NCBI GenBank assembly: GCA_012517865.1
Contig: JAAYUC010000038.1
Span: forward strand, 1-53,685
Direction of reading: 5' to 3'
Origin: Chloroflexota bacterium
Lineage (GTDB): Bacteria > Chloroflexota > Anaerolineae > Anaerolineales > Anaerolineaceae
DNA: 53,685 bases
Within the stretch, counting starts at the first letter, position 1; every line of letters starts with the position of its first letter. The notes under the pieces were generated by a model. It saw nothing but the letters and a program-made list of their open reading frames with translations, ran no database searches and was not told the DNA's origin. Below are positions 22,859 through 31,127 of this stretch, piece after piece. The translations under genes were made by a program, and so were the position numbers.

Positions 22859-24370
22859 TCAGCGCAGCAAGATCGGTAGGAAGCTGCTGTAAGGGGTCGG
22901 AGGGGGCGGCTCGGGAACCAGGATGTTATACGCGGCAGCCAGGCCCGGTGTACCGTCAGCAAGGAAGGCCTGCGCAAAAATCCAATGGGGTCCGGGCTCC
23001 AGATCGGTGAAATCCAGCCGCGTTTGGAGCCACTCCTGCGGGCTGTCAAATTCGCCGTCCGAGGCAGGCAGCGCGTGCAGAACCGCGCCTGGTTCCCAGG
23101 GGGGCAGGTCGTAGCTGTAAACCGCGGAAGCCACATTCGGAGCGTCGGGGTCAGGGTCCTTCAGGATATTCGTGTCTGCCCTCGTCCATAGTTCCCACCA
23201 GGTTTCAAACTCGTTAAAATGGACGGATATCAGCAGTGGGCTCAGTTCCGGTCCGACGGGCAGCGTGTACGGCGCCCAAACACTCTTTAGCGCGCGCGTG
23301 AGGGCCTGCAAATTGGCTGAAAGGTAACTATTGAAGACGCTGCAGCGGGTGAAGTACTGCCCCTCGATGCCCGCTCCGAGCATGTAAACCAGCGCGGGCA
23401 CTCCTCTTTCACCGGTCACATAATCTGCCAGGCTGCCGGGTAAAAACGCGGAAAAGGTATCTGAATATTTAGACGGAGAAGCAGGCGTGCCGTAGGCGAA
23501 TTTATTGGCCAGGGTAAAGAGTGCCGCCTCCTCCGGAGCGGGCAGGCTTCTGTAGGAGTAGGGATAGAAGACCTTGTTTCCAAAACTTTGCACATGCACC
23601 ACCAGACCGCGCGCGCCTGGGTCGGCGGGCTCATCCGGGCCGCTGGAGCGGTAATCGCCAAGGACGCTCTCCAGGTAAGCCTTAAGGGCCGCTGTCTCCG
23701 GTTCTGAAGCAGCCGCCTGGCCAGGATAGTCGTTCATGCAGCCAGTCGGGCCCTGCTGCCACTGAAACGGAAAATTGCGGTCCAGGTCCGCGCCGGCAAG
23801 GGCGGGGTCTGGGCAGGTGGCGCTGTTGGTGTTCTTTTTATGCGCGTTCGCGCCGAATTCGTCCGCCAGGCCGTTGGCAATCTGCCCTTCCACGACGGCG
23901 CGGCCGTCCGGATTGGCGGAGAGAATGATGTGCACCTCGGTAAGGTCCAGCAGCCAGGTGAGGTTTGGGTCTGAGCCATAACCGGCAAGCAGGTTTTCGG
24001 CAAAGCGCAGATTGAGTTCCACCGGCGCCAGGTCGCGGGCGTGCGTGCCGCTGACCAGGATGAGTGCCGGTTTGCTGCCGGGGATTGCGCTGTTCGTCAG
24101 CCTGAGCACGAACAGGTCGTAGCCTTCCGCGCCGCCTGTTTGAACCTTAACCCAGGAATCACCAATATCGGAGAGCGCGGCCAGATTGGGGTAAGCGCTT
24201 GCCAGGGCGGAGGCGTCGGCATAAAGGGTGTTCAGGTCGCGGTAGCAGGGAAAGCCCGGCAGTGTGGTCTGCGGAACTGGAGAAACCGCCGCGGCTTGCA
24301 GGGGATTGGCTAACAACAGGAGAAAACAAAGGAAGGAGGCGGTCAAAACGACGAACCGTCTGTGCATCAA
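22859..24370 (-). CDS. secreted M14-type carboxypeptidase-like protein, probably inactive
   Basis: The product (503 residues) has a Sec signal (about 1-28), an M14 zinc-carboxypeptidase-like domain and a C-terminal beta-rich part that ends YSSFLPILLR. M14 landmarks are visible: SGTHARD, SANPDGR, DLDRNFPF and VVHVQSFGNKVFYPYS. Two catalytic positions differ. The HxxE zinc motif reads HARD (Glu to Asp). The general-base Glu, usually in a TIEL-like strand, appears as Met in ALVYMLG. It may therefore bind peptide or glycan without cleaving it, or use an altered mechanism. The tail, shared with the beta-helix protein, suggests surface sorting. Confidence 0.8.
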   Translation of the reverse strand: MMHRRFVVLTASFLCFLLLLANPLQAAAVSPVPQTTLPGFPCYRDLNTLYADASALASAYPNLAALSDIGDSWVKVQTGGAEGYDLFVLRLTNSAIPGSKPALILVSGTHARDLAPVELNLRFAENLLAGYGSDPNLTWLLDLTEVHIILSANPDGRAVVEGQIANGLADEFGANAHKKNTNSATCPDPALAGADLDRNFPFQWQQGPTGCMNDYPGQAAASEPETAALKAYLESVLGDYRSSGPDEPADPGARGLVVHVQSFGNKVFYPYSYRSLPAPEEAALFTLANKFAYGTPASPSKYSDTFSAFLPGSLADYVTGERGVPALVYMLGAGIEGQYFTRCSVFNSYLSANLQALTRALKSVWAPYTLPVGPELSPLLISVHFNEFETWWELWTRADTNILKDPDPDAPNVASAVYSYDLPPWEPGAVLHALPASDGEFDSPQEWLQTRLDFTDLEPGPHWIFAQAFLADGTPGLAAAYNILVPEPPPPTPYSSFLPILLR

Positions 24371-25157
24371 AAACCTCCAGACCTGCCAGTAGTGTTTGAA
24401 TGATTTTAACCGACCTTGAACGGCTTGTGCTGGAAACTCCGCGAATTGAGGGGTGCGTTTTCGTTTTAGCGCGGATGTGTTGAGGGGGGAACGGCATCTG
24501 CGGGACTGACGCTGTGGAGCGGGAAGTCGGTCTGACTGTTTTTTGTGAACGCGAACAGATTATCCGTGGTTGGCCGCATTGCTGCGCAGTTCCCGATGAC
24601 GAAATATTGAGCAGGCGGCTTGGCAGGTTAGTTCAAACCGGGTGGAAGCCCTGGATAGCCCCCCCACCAGGGAAGGTACCCGCAGGTCGGAAGAGGGTCG
24701 TTCAGGGGGTCCCTCTTCAGTCTCGCTGCGCTCGCCAGCTTCCCCTGGGGGGAAGCCTTAAATAGCCTTCCCTAGGGGGAAGGTGCCCGCAGGGTGGATT
24801 TTTCGTCACTGCGAGCCCCCGTTGTTGGCAATAATATCGCTTGGAGAGGTGTCGGAGGGGGCGCGGCAGTCTGCCTATATGTTTCTAATTGTAAGTACAG
24901 CTAAACTGCAGATTGCCATACCCGTCCGCAAAAAAGTGGGCAAAGGCCTCGCTGCACTCCTCGCGATGACGAAATCGAAGGCAACTCACCGCGCTCATCA
25001 GCTATTCCCCCAGCCCGCAAGTAGCCACAGATGAGCTGGGCAGACAGGGAGATCGCTTCGTTCCTCGCGATGATGAAAAGAAAGCTCCACCGGGATGAAC
25101 AGCCAAGCTGCCTGCAGTATAATACGCTCAACTCACCTAATTAAAATAGAGGCTCGC
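24371..25157. repeat. 787-base gene-free gap rich in dispersed repeats
   Basis: The gap holds several members of the intergenic repeat families: a 'CCTGGATAGCC...GGAAGGT' type element at about 24646-24800 with a 27-base block (24709-24735) identical to 27527-27553, and two copies of the GATCGCTTC/CTCGCGATGA family near 24957-24970 and 25047-25073. ORFs at 24514-24765 and 24783-25034 lie inside these repeats and are not supported as genes. The leftmost 140 bases are the upstream region of the M14 gene. Confidence 0.65.
25118..25123 (+). promoter_or_regulatory. candidate -10 box of kbl-like gene
   Basis: A perfect TATAAT lies 34 bases before the ATG at 25158. No -35 hexamer is apparent. Confidence 0.4.
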
Positions 25158-26345
25158 ATGACTGATAAACTCACCTGGATTGATGAAGAACTGAAAAAAC
25201 TCAAAGACACCGGTTTCTATAACACCATTCGCACCCTCGATTCTCCTCAAGGTGCCTGGCTGGTTGTGGACGGCAAGAGAGTTCTGAATTTCTGCTCGAA
25301 CAACTACCTGGGTTTGGCAAATCATCCCCGCATTGTGCAAGCCGCGACAGAAGCCATGCGGCATTACGGCGTTGGTCCCGGCGCGGTACGCAGCATTGCC
25401 GGCACCATGTCCCTGCATCTGCAGCTGGAAAGGCGCATGGCCGCCTTTAAAAAAGTAGAGGCCGCCATCACCTTTCAATCCGGTTTCTCAGCCAACGGCG
25501 CCACCATCCCCGCCCTGGTTGGCAAGGAAGACGTGATATTCTCGGACGCGCTCAACCATGCCAGCATCATCGACGGCTCGCGCCTCTCCGGCGCGAAGAT
25601 TATCCGCTTCGCGCATGCCGACCCGGAAGATTTTGAAAAGCAGGTGCAAGCCGCAGCCGGCACTTACCGCCGCGCGCTGATGATTACCGACGGCGTGTTC
25701 TCTATGGACGGAGACATTGCCCCGCTGGATAAGCTGGTGGAAATTGCCGAGCGCTACAATGTGATGACCATGGTGGATGACGCGCACGGCGAGGGCGTCT
25801 TGGGAGAAGGCGGACGCGGCATTGTGGACCATTTCCACTTGCACGGCAAGGTTGACGTGGAAGTGGGCACGTTCTCCAAAGCGTTTGGTGTGGTTGGGGG
25901 TGTGGTCGCGGGCAACGCGCGCATCATCGAGTGGCTGCGGCAGCGCGGCCGCCCCTTCCTGTTCTCTTCCGCTGTCACAGTTCCGGATACCGCCGCCTGT
26001 TTGGCTGCCGTCGACCTGTTGGAGGAATCAACCGAGCTGGTAGACCGCCTGTGGGCCAACGCGCGCTACTTCCAATCGGAAATGCGCGCGCTCGGCTTTG
26101 ATACCGGCGCGACCCAAACCCCGATTACCCCGGTGATGCTTGGCGATGTGCAGCTGGCGCGCGAATTCAGCCGCAGGCTCTTTGACGAAGGCTTGTTTGC
26201 TATGGCGCTGGGATTCCCCACCGTGCCAATGGGAACTGCGCGCATCCGCGTGATGCTCTCAGCGGCACACAGTCAAAGCGACCTGGACCAGGCTCTTGGC
26301 ATTTTCAGAAAGGTCGGGAAAGACCTGGGCGTGCTCGGCAGTTGA
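25158..26345 (+). CDS. kbl: glycine C-acetyltransferase (KBL) / alpha-oxoamine synthase
   Basis: This PLP enzyme of the alpha-oxoamine synthase family has 395 residues. It shows [57 protein letters not shown] and the PLP-binding Lys (about residue 241) in [11 protein letters not shown] joins glycine and acetyl-CoA to 2-amino-3-ketobutyrate, or runs in reverse in threonine degradation. The close relative BioF (8-amino-7-oxononanoate synthase) cannot be excluded, but no other biotin gene lies nearby. The start at 25158 is chosen over an upstream in-frame start because the N-terminus [15 protein letters not shown] fits the family. It shares a hairpin terminator with tRNA-Leu. Confidence 0.82.
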   Translation: MTDKLTWIDEELKKLKDTGFYNTIRTLDSPQGAWLVVDGKRVLNFCSNNYLGLANHPRIVQAATEAMRHYGVGPGAVRSIAGTMSLHLQLERRMAAFKKVEAAITFQSGFSANGATIPALVGKEDVIFSDALNHASIIDGSRLSGAKIIRFAHADPEDFEKQVQAAAGTYRRALMITDGVFSMDGDIAPLDKLVEIAERYNVMTMVDDAHGEGVLGEGGRGIVDHFHLHGKVDVEVGTFSKAFGVVGGVVAGNARIIEWLRQRGRPFLFSSAVTVPDTAACLAAVDLLEESTELVDRLWANARYFQSEMRALGFDTGATQTPITPVMLGDVQLAREFSRRLFDEGLFAMALGFPTVPMGTARIRVMLSAAHSQSDLDQALGIFRKVGKDLGVLGS

Positions 26346-26363
26346 CGTTTTCAGGAAAAGATT

Positions 26364-26396
26364 AAAAAAACGCTCCATCTTTTGGATGGAGCGTTT
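26364..26396. terminator. bidirectional terminator between kbl and tRNA-Leu
   Basis: CGCTCCATC (26371-26379) pairs perfectly with GATGGAGCG (26385-26393). Seven A residues lie on the left and TTT on the right, so the hairpin can stop both the plus-strand kbl transcript and, more strongly, the minus-strand tRNA transcript. Confidence 0.88.
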
Positions 26397-26407
26397 GCAT
26401 TCTCGCA

Positions 26408-26489
26408 TGCCGAAGGTGGGAATCGAACCCACATACCCGAGGGTACACGATTTTGAGTCGTGCGCGTCTGCCTATTCCGCCACTTCGGC
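26408..26489 (-). tRNA. tRNA-Leu (anticodon CAA)
   Basis: On the minus strand the sequence folds as a class II tRNA: acceptor GCCGAAG/CTTCGGC, a D-arm with GCGGAATAGGCAGACGC, anticodon stem CACGA/TCGTG around loop CTCAAAA (anticodon CAA, reading UUG), a long variable arm (TACCCTCGGGTAT), T-arm GTGGG-TTCGAAT-CCCAC, and discriminator A. CCA is not encoded; TGC follows. Confidence 0.95.
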
Positions 26490-26541
26490 TGGCAAGAAAA
26501 GTATACCCAATCGACCGCCGCGGGTCAAGCGGAAGCACGCG

Positions 26542-27348
26542 TTAACGCGGCGTGTACGCGATAAAGTTATCAAAGCGCACGGTCACAGGCGGCTTGTCAT
26601 AAGTGCCCACCACCAAGCCAACGTCTCCGCTGCTCAGGCTGCTGTCTTCCACGCTGACAATGAATTCGCCGTTTACGTATAAAGACAGCGTCTTGCCGAT
26701 GCAGCTGGCTGCCAGGTGGTTCAGGTTGGCGTCAAAGGCGGTTGATTGCATCTCGCCGTACAGCAACTCAGATTCGCCCCCGACGTACTTGAGGATTTCC
26801 ACATAGCCGTCGTTGGCAATTGAAAGCGAGTAGAAGTTATCCGCGTCCGTGTAGCGGCACATCAAGCCGTAACTGTTAGTGAGGTCGCCGTCCCACAATA
26901 GGGCGTCCACCTCCATCACCACATCGGACTCGTTGAGCAATGTGGATTCTGTCCAAAGCAGCCAACTTGCTTTAATAACGCTAAATTCCATAATTCCATT
27001 CAGGTTTGTGATGGAATTGCCGTCTTCCTCGCCGGTGTACCAGGCCTTGCCCTTCGTGGAAAAGTCATCTTCCAACAGAATCTCTCCCCGTTCAGGGAGC
27101 GCGTTCTGAATAGATTGGGGCTTTGCGGTTGGCGCCGAGGCGGATGTTGGTGAGGGCACCAGAGTGGGTTGCGCGGGAGCCTGCGGGGCACTGGGTTCAG
27201 TTGGCGTTGGAATGACGGCAGCCAGCGTGGGCGCCTCTGCAAGGGTGGGCGGGACGGCTTCTGTCGCGGTGGGTGCCGCATTCCTGCCCAGCGAGCAGGC
27301 AAGCCCAACACATAACAATAATGCGGCTATCAGAAGGGTTTTTTTCAT
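26542..27348 (-). CDS. lipoprotein with Pro/Thr-rich linker and lectin-like jelly-roll domain
   Basis: The start at 27348 begins a lipoprotein signal with lipobox VGLAC. A low-complexity P/T/A-rich linker (about residues 25-85) follows, then a beta-rich domain of about 170 residues (LEDDFSTKGKAWYTGEEDG, YGLMCRYTDADNFYSLSI, GKTLSLYVNGEFIVSVED, DVGLVVGTY, VRFDNFIAY). That pattern is characteristic of LamG/3-keto-disaccharide-hydrolase-type jelly rolls in Chloroflexota surface proteins. The protein would be anchored to the membrane with the domain extended from the cell, probably binding carbohydrate. No catalytic residues were identified. Confidence 0.75.
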   Translation of the reverse strand: MKKTLLIAALLLCVGLACSLGRNAAPTATEAVPPTLAEAPTLAAVIPTPTEPSAPQAPAQPTLVPSPTSASAPTAKPQSIQNALPERGEILLEDDFSTKGKAWYTGEEDGNSITNLNGIMEFSVIKASWLLWTESTLLNESDVVMEVDALLWDGDLTNSYGLMCRYTDADNFYSLSIANDGYVEILKYVGGESELLYGEMQSTAFDANLNHLAASCIGKTLSLYVNGEFIVSVEDSSLSSGDVGLVVGTYDKPPVTVRFDNFIAYTPR

Positions 27349-27699
27349 ACCGGGCTCCATTATTCAGATGTTTTGGGAATTTAGATGCAAGTTTATCATA
27401 AAAACCAGGCCTGAACTAAATCTTGCCGGCTGTATCTGCGGCATGCAAGCAGTCCCGTAGGAAGCCCTGGATGGCCTTGCCCAACGGGGAAGGCCATCCA
27501 GGGCGGAAAAGGGTCTTTTGAAAGGAGTCCCTCTTCAGTCTCGCTGCGCTCGCTAATTGTGCCCCCGGCCCGCAGGCAGCCGCCAAGGGAAGCCATAAAA
27601 ACATTCCCGCGCTCCGCAGCTGGGCAGCGTGTATAATCCTATTGGGCATCCCGTTTTTTCTCCGCAGGCTGCCCGGTATTCAATACACAGGAGTACGTT
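27349..27699. repeat. intergenic gap with a second repeat family
   Basis: Bases 27463-27560 hold an element related to 24646-24735. The block 27527-27553 is identical to 24709-24735, and a hairpin-forming GGCCTTGCCC...GGGGAAGGCC lies at about 27472-27494. ORFs in this gap are artefacts of the repeat. A perfect TATAAT at 27632-27637 precedes ychF. Confidence 0.65.
27632..27637 (+). promoter_or_regulatory. candidate -10 box of ychF
   Basis: TATAAT lies 62 bases before the ATG at 27700. No -35 hexamer is seen. Confidence 0.4.
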
Positions 27700-28770
27700 A
27701 TGCAGTTAGGCATCATCGGCTTGCCCCAATCCGGCAAAACAACCTTATATAAAGCGCTTACCCGCGCGGACATCCCCACCGATATCTCCTCCGGCCAGAT
27801 GGAAGTCCACACCGCGGTGGTCGACGTCCCCGATCCGCGCGTGGACCAGCTCTGCGCGATTTACCACCCCAAGAAAATTGTGCGCGCCAAAGTGACCTAT
27901 GCTGATATCGCCGGCCTGGACGGCAGCGCCGGCAAAAACGGCCTTTCCGGCGCGCTCTTGAATATGCTCTCACAGATGGACGGTTTCTTGCATGTCGTCC
28001 GTCAATTCGAAAACCCCAGCGTTCCGCATCAGGCCGGCAGCGTGGACCCCATCCGGGATATCCAGACGATGGATACCGAATTTGTGCTCAATGACCTGGT
28101 GATGGTGGAACGCCGCCTGGAACGCCTGCGCGAAGAATACCGCCGCGGGGTCACCCGCGACCGCGCGCTGATACAGGAAGATATCGACCTGTTTGAACGG
28201 CTGCAGGCTGTGCTGGAGAAAGAACTGCCGCTGCGCCATTATGCTTTTACGCCGGAAGAAGACAAACTGCTCTCCAGTTTTCAGTTCCTCAGCCGCAAGC
28301 CGCAGATTGTCGTTTTCAACCAGTCCGAAGACCAGGCCCCCCTGGATTATCACAGTCCGCACCCGCACACCACTTCCGTCAGCCTGCCCGCCAAGCTGGA
28401 AATGGACATCGCCGCGCTGCCCCCGGAGGACGCCGCGATTTTTATGGCTGAATACGGCATCACCGAGCCCAGCCTTTCGCGCCTCATCCGCCTGTCATAC
28501 GACCTGCTGGGGGTGCACTCGTTCTTTACTGCCGGGGATAAAGAAGTTCACGCCTGGACGCTGCGCAAGGGCGCCAACGCGCGCGAAGCTGCCGGCGTCA
28601 TTCATTCGGACATGGAAAAAGGCTTCATCCGCGCGGAAATCGTCTCTTTTGAGGACTTAATCGCGTTTGGCGGCACCGCAGAAGCGCGCGCCAAAGGCCG
28701 CCTGCGGGTGGAAGGCAAAACTTACATCATCCAGGACGGCGATATTATCGAAATCCGCTTTAATATCTAA
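27700..28770 (+). CDS. ychF: YchF-type Obg-family GTP/ATP-binding protein
   Basis: This 356-residue protein has the YchF architecture: P-loop GLPQSGKTT (residues 7-15; usual form GLPNVGKST), VDVPDPRVDQLCAIYHPKK, the G3 element DIAGL, a coiled-coil insertion at about 125-190, the YchF-specific NxxE nucleotide motif NQSE, and a C-terminal TGS-like domain ending EGKTYIIQDGDIIEIRFN. YchF family members prefer ATP, bind ribosomes and are linked to stress and redox control. The changed P-loop and somewhat divergent core suggest a lineage-specific subfamily rather than the canonical orthologue. Confidence 0.85.
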   Translation: MQLGIIGLPQSGKTTLYKALTRADIPTDISSGQMEVHTAVVDVPDPRVDQLCAIYHPKKIVRAKVTYADIAGLDGSAGKNGLSGALLNMLSQMDGFLHVVRQFENPSVPHQAGSVDPIRDIQTMDTEFVLNDLVMVERRLERLREEYRRGVTRDRALIQEDIDLFERLQAVLEKELPLRHYAFTPEEDKLLSSFQFLSRKPQIVVFNQSEDQAPLDYHSPHPHTTSVSLPAKLEMDIAALPPEDAAIFMAEYGITEPSLSRLIRLSYDLLGVHSFFTAGDKEVHAWTLRKGANAREAAGVIHSDMEKGFIRAEIVSFEDLIAFGGTAEARAKGRLRVEGKTYIIQDGDIIEIRFNI

Positions 28771-28856
28771 CGCGTGATTGCCGGAGCGGCGCTGCGCTCC
28801 TAATAAATAACCCTATACCGCTGGCCGGGCGCTGCTGACTGAGCTCCTGGCCGGCG

Positions 28857-29978
28857 CTATTTATTCTGGAAGCCCCAGGCCAGGTCAGTAAAGCCCGCTA
28901 AGTACGCTTCCGAGTAGTACTGAGCCAGTTCTTCTTTACCCTGCAGCTGCGCGCCAAAGAAGGCAATGGCCAGCTGCGCCATCCGTTTCACCTGATCTGT
29001 GTCGTATATCATCATATGGTCTCTGCCCAAAAAAGTGACCATGCTCTTTTCCGGGCTGCCCAGGTGTTCGAGAATGAACTTGCCTTCCGCGGGTTGGTAC
29101 GGGCTGTCCAGCCCTGCCTGAATCATCAGCACCACTCTATCGGCGTAACTCAGGCCTTTCTCGCCAAGCAGCCAGGCTCCGTCCGGGGCCATGGGCATCA
29201 CCGCCTTGATGCGGGGGTCGGTGATTGGCTGCCAAAGGCCGTCCTCGCTGGTGGTAATCTCTGCTCCGACGGCCTCCTCGACCCCCTTCCAATCTTCCGG
29301 AGTGACGCAATAGTAAGACAAATACCAACTCTCATATGGCGTCTGCTGTAGCACGGCTTGCTGGCACCAATTCAGATAGGATGCAGGGTCCACACGCGCG
29401 CCGCTCAAAAATAAGGCGTTGGTTCCATCAAAGGAATACCCCAGTGCGCCAACATTTTCCGTATCCATTAAGCCTTCCAACCCCGCCGGCGGAGATTTCG
29501 TTAATTGGTCCAAGGCAAAGAGATAATCCAGAGGCTGGTCAATAGATTCTTTGCCAAACTGCTGATAAACATCAATGCCGTTGATGCCGATGTATACAAA
29601 ACCGTGGGTAACGACCAGAGGGGCAAACAGGAACCCGACTTTTGACGAGGAAATAATCAAGGGATAAGGCGCGGCGCTTGCGTCCGGCTTCGCATCCGGC
29701 ATATCCGCCGGCCCGGTGTAATCTTTAGGCTTTTCGGCGGGATACCAGATAGTGAGGGTGACTTTGCGCCCCGCCCTGCTGTCATCCACAAAGGCTATGT
29801 TGCGCCGGATGCCCACCGCATAGCTGCCCGGAATGGAAATTGGCAACGGTTCGCTTAGGGCGATAGCGGCGCCCTGTTCAGGGGTTGTGGACTCAGTCTC
29901 AGGCTGGTTTGAACCACAGCCAGAAAATAGCAGACAGCCTAACAAAAGAAATATCAGGCAAAACCAACGCGTTTTCAT
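28857..29978 (-). CDS. lipoprotein alpha/beta-hydrolase, PAF-acetylhydrolase-like
   Basis: The ATG at 29978 follows GGAG and gives a good lipoprotein signal (MKTRWF, hydrophobic core, LLFSGC). The 373-residue protein has a nucleophile elbow in GALGYSFDGTNAL (GxSxxG with Ser), a likely acid in IQAGLDSPY and a His in FLGRDHMM, so the full triad of an alpha/beta hydrolase seems present. The early segment VTLTIWYPAEKP and the overall order recall platelet-activating-factor acetylhydrolase or dienelactone-hydrolase relatives. It would act on an ester or lipid outside the membrane. The substrate is unknown. The upstream part of the frame (29979-30083) is unlikely to be coding. Confidence 0.72.
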   Translation of the reverse strand: MKTRWFCLIFLLLGCLLFSGCGSNQPETESTTPEQGAAIALSEPLPISIPGSYAVGIRRNIAFVDDSRAGRKVTLTIWYPAEKPKDYTGPADMPDAKPDASAAPYPLIISSSKVGFLFAPLVVTHGFVYIGINGIDVYQQFGKESIDQPLDYLFALDQLTKSPPAGLEGLMDTENVGALGYSFDGTNALFLSGARVDPASYLNWCQQAVLQQTPYESWYLSYYCVTPEDWKGVEEAVGAEITTSEDGLWQPITDPRIKAVMPMAPDGAWLLGEKGLSYADRVVLMIQAGLDSPYQPAEGKFILEHLGSPEKSMVTFLGRDHMMIYDTDQVKRMAQLAIAFFGAQLQGKEELAQYYSEAYLAGFTDLAWGFQNK

Positions 29979-30122
29979 AGTGGGCTCCATAGAGTTTATT
30001 TGATTATGAGCTTGGAAATAGATTGGACAAATCAAGTATACAGGTTGCCTGCTGAAAAAACAATAAACAGGAAAAATTCTCACTTATCTATTGGTTTAAT
30101 TGCTTCTAAGAAAGAAGTTAAA

Positions 30123-30150
30123 AGAGAAAGCAGCAAATGCTGCTTTCTCT
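30123..30150 (-). terminator. hairpin after surE
   Basis: AGAGAAAGCAGC (30123-30134) pairs perfectly over 12 bp with GCTGCTTTCTCT (30139-30150) around AAAT. It lies 36 bases past the surE stop on the minus strand. The following T-run on that strand is short. Confidence 0.65.
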
Positions 30151-30186
30151 GGTGGTTGCTTTTATACAAATCCGCCTGTGGCTATT

Positions 30187-31011
30187 TCACTGCCTTCCGG
30201 AACGCTCCAGGAGTGCCTGGAAATCTTTCAGGTCCACCCGCGCTGTCAGGTCAATGGACAGCGGGGTAACGCTGACCTTGCGGTCTATCTTCACGACGTG
30301 CAGGTCGCTGTCCGGTTCGGGGGTGCCCGCGTCCAGCCGCACTTCGTAGCTCATATTGCGCGAGCCCTGCGTTTTGCTGGGGTCCGCCGGCACAGGGTAA
30401 AAGTAACGCTCGCGCGATTGGCGTGTGACCACCCAGGGCGTTTCGGGCGTGGCGTCGTTGGGAACGTCCACTTTCAGCACGCCGACGTCGAACGGCATTT
30501 CGGTTTTGAGCAGCTTTTCCGCGAAGTAACGGGTGAAATACCCGGCGACCGAAAAATCCACATCTGGCGAAAGGTTGAAATGCAGACTGACCGGAGTTTC
30601 GAGCGAAACAGCCAGTGCAGGGATGCCGAGGGAGGCCGCTTCCAGCGCCGCACCGACCGTGCCGCTGATGGTGATGCCCGACGCGACGTTTTCGCCGTAA
30701 TTGATACCGGAGACAACCAGGTCCGGTTTGAAGCCGAGCACCTCATAATAACCGTGCAACAGTGCCTGCGCGGGCGAGCCTCCGACAGCGTAAACCTGCC
30801 ATTCCTTGCCGTTCACGGTCATGGTGCGGGCCTCGATGATTCCGTCTGATTCCCGCGGGAGCGCGCGCCCCATCGAGGTCTGCTGAACGCGCGGCGCGAC
30901 CACATGCACAAAACCCAGCGGCGCGAGCGCTTCGGCTGCCGCCCATAAGCCCGGGGAATTGATGCTGTCGTCATTGGTCAGTAATATTTGGGGTTTTTCT
31001 TTTGTTTTCAT
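30187..31011 (-). CDS. surE: 5'/3'-nucleotidase SurE
   Basis: SurE is a divalent-metal nucleoside-monophosphate phosphatase that can also act on short polyphosphate. The 274-residue protein starts MKTKEKPQILLTNDDS, which contains the conserved NDD metal site, and continues with VVAPRVQQTSMGRAL, GGSPAQALLHG, DLVVSGINYGENVASGITISGTVGAALEAA and GIPALAVS, all SurE landmarks. The longer reading frame up to 31194 would add 61 residues of unrelated sequence that overlap the next gene; the ATG at 31011 is the family start. A weak terminator separates it from the suf operon upstream. Confidence 0.92.
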   Translation of the reverse strand: MKTKEKPQILLTNDDSINSPGLWAAAEALAPLGFVHVVAPRVQQTSMGRALPRESDGIIEARTMTVNGKEWQVYAVGGSPAQALLHGYYEVLGFKPDLVVSGINYGENVASGITISGTVGAALEAASLGIPALAVSLETPVSLHFNLSPDVDFSVAGYFTRYFAEKLLKTEMPFDVGVLKVDVPNDATPETPWVVTRQSRERYFYPVPADPSKTQGSRNMSYEVRLDAGTPEPDSDLHVVKIDRKVSVTPLSIDLTARVDLKDFQALLERSGRQ

Positions 31012-31048
31012 CGGAGCTATTCTAACCCGGGACCCCGCATGTGGCAAT

Positions 31049-31069
31049 AAAAAACCCCTTTTACAGGGG
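31049..31069 (-). terminator. probable terminator of the suf operon
   Basis: On the minus strand CCCC-loop-GGGG (31055-31069) is followed by six T residues (A at 31049-31054 on plus). The stem is short, but the position, between the ferredoxin gene and surE, is right. Confidence 0.5.
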
Positions 31070-31127
31070 AAGTTACGCGCGTTTTGCTTATGCGTCAGGT
31101 ATTTCGTGGCAGGCCCCCGGCGGGTAT

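Noticed and set aside
24514..25034. two small ORFs in the gap before kbl
   Set aside because: Both lie within dispersed repeats, with low-complexity translations and no ribosome site.
27396..27649. minus-strand ORFs in the gap before ychF
   Set aside because: They are made of the repeat family shared with 24.6-24.8 kb.
28783..28800. hairpin after ychF as terminator
   Set aside because: GGAGCG/CGCTCC forms a short stem, but no T-run follows, so termination is not supported.
30084..30122. extended N-terminus for the hydrolase lipoprotein, or an independent gene
   Set aside because: The upstream frame lacks a ribosome site and would disrupt the lipoprotein signal; the gap is otherwise featureless.
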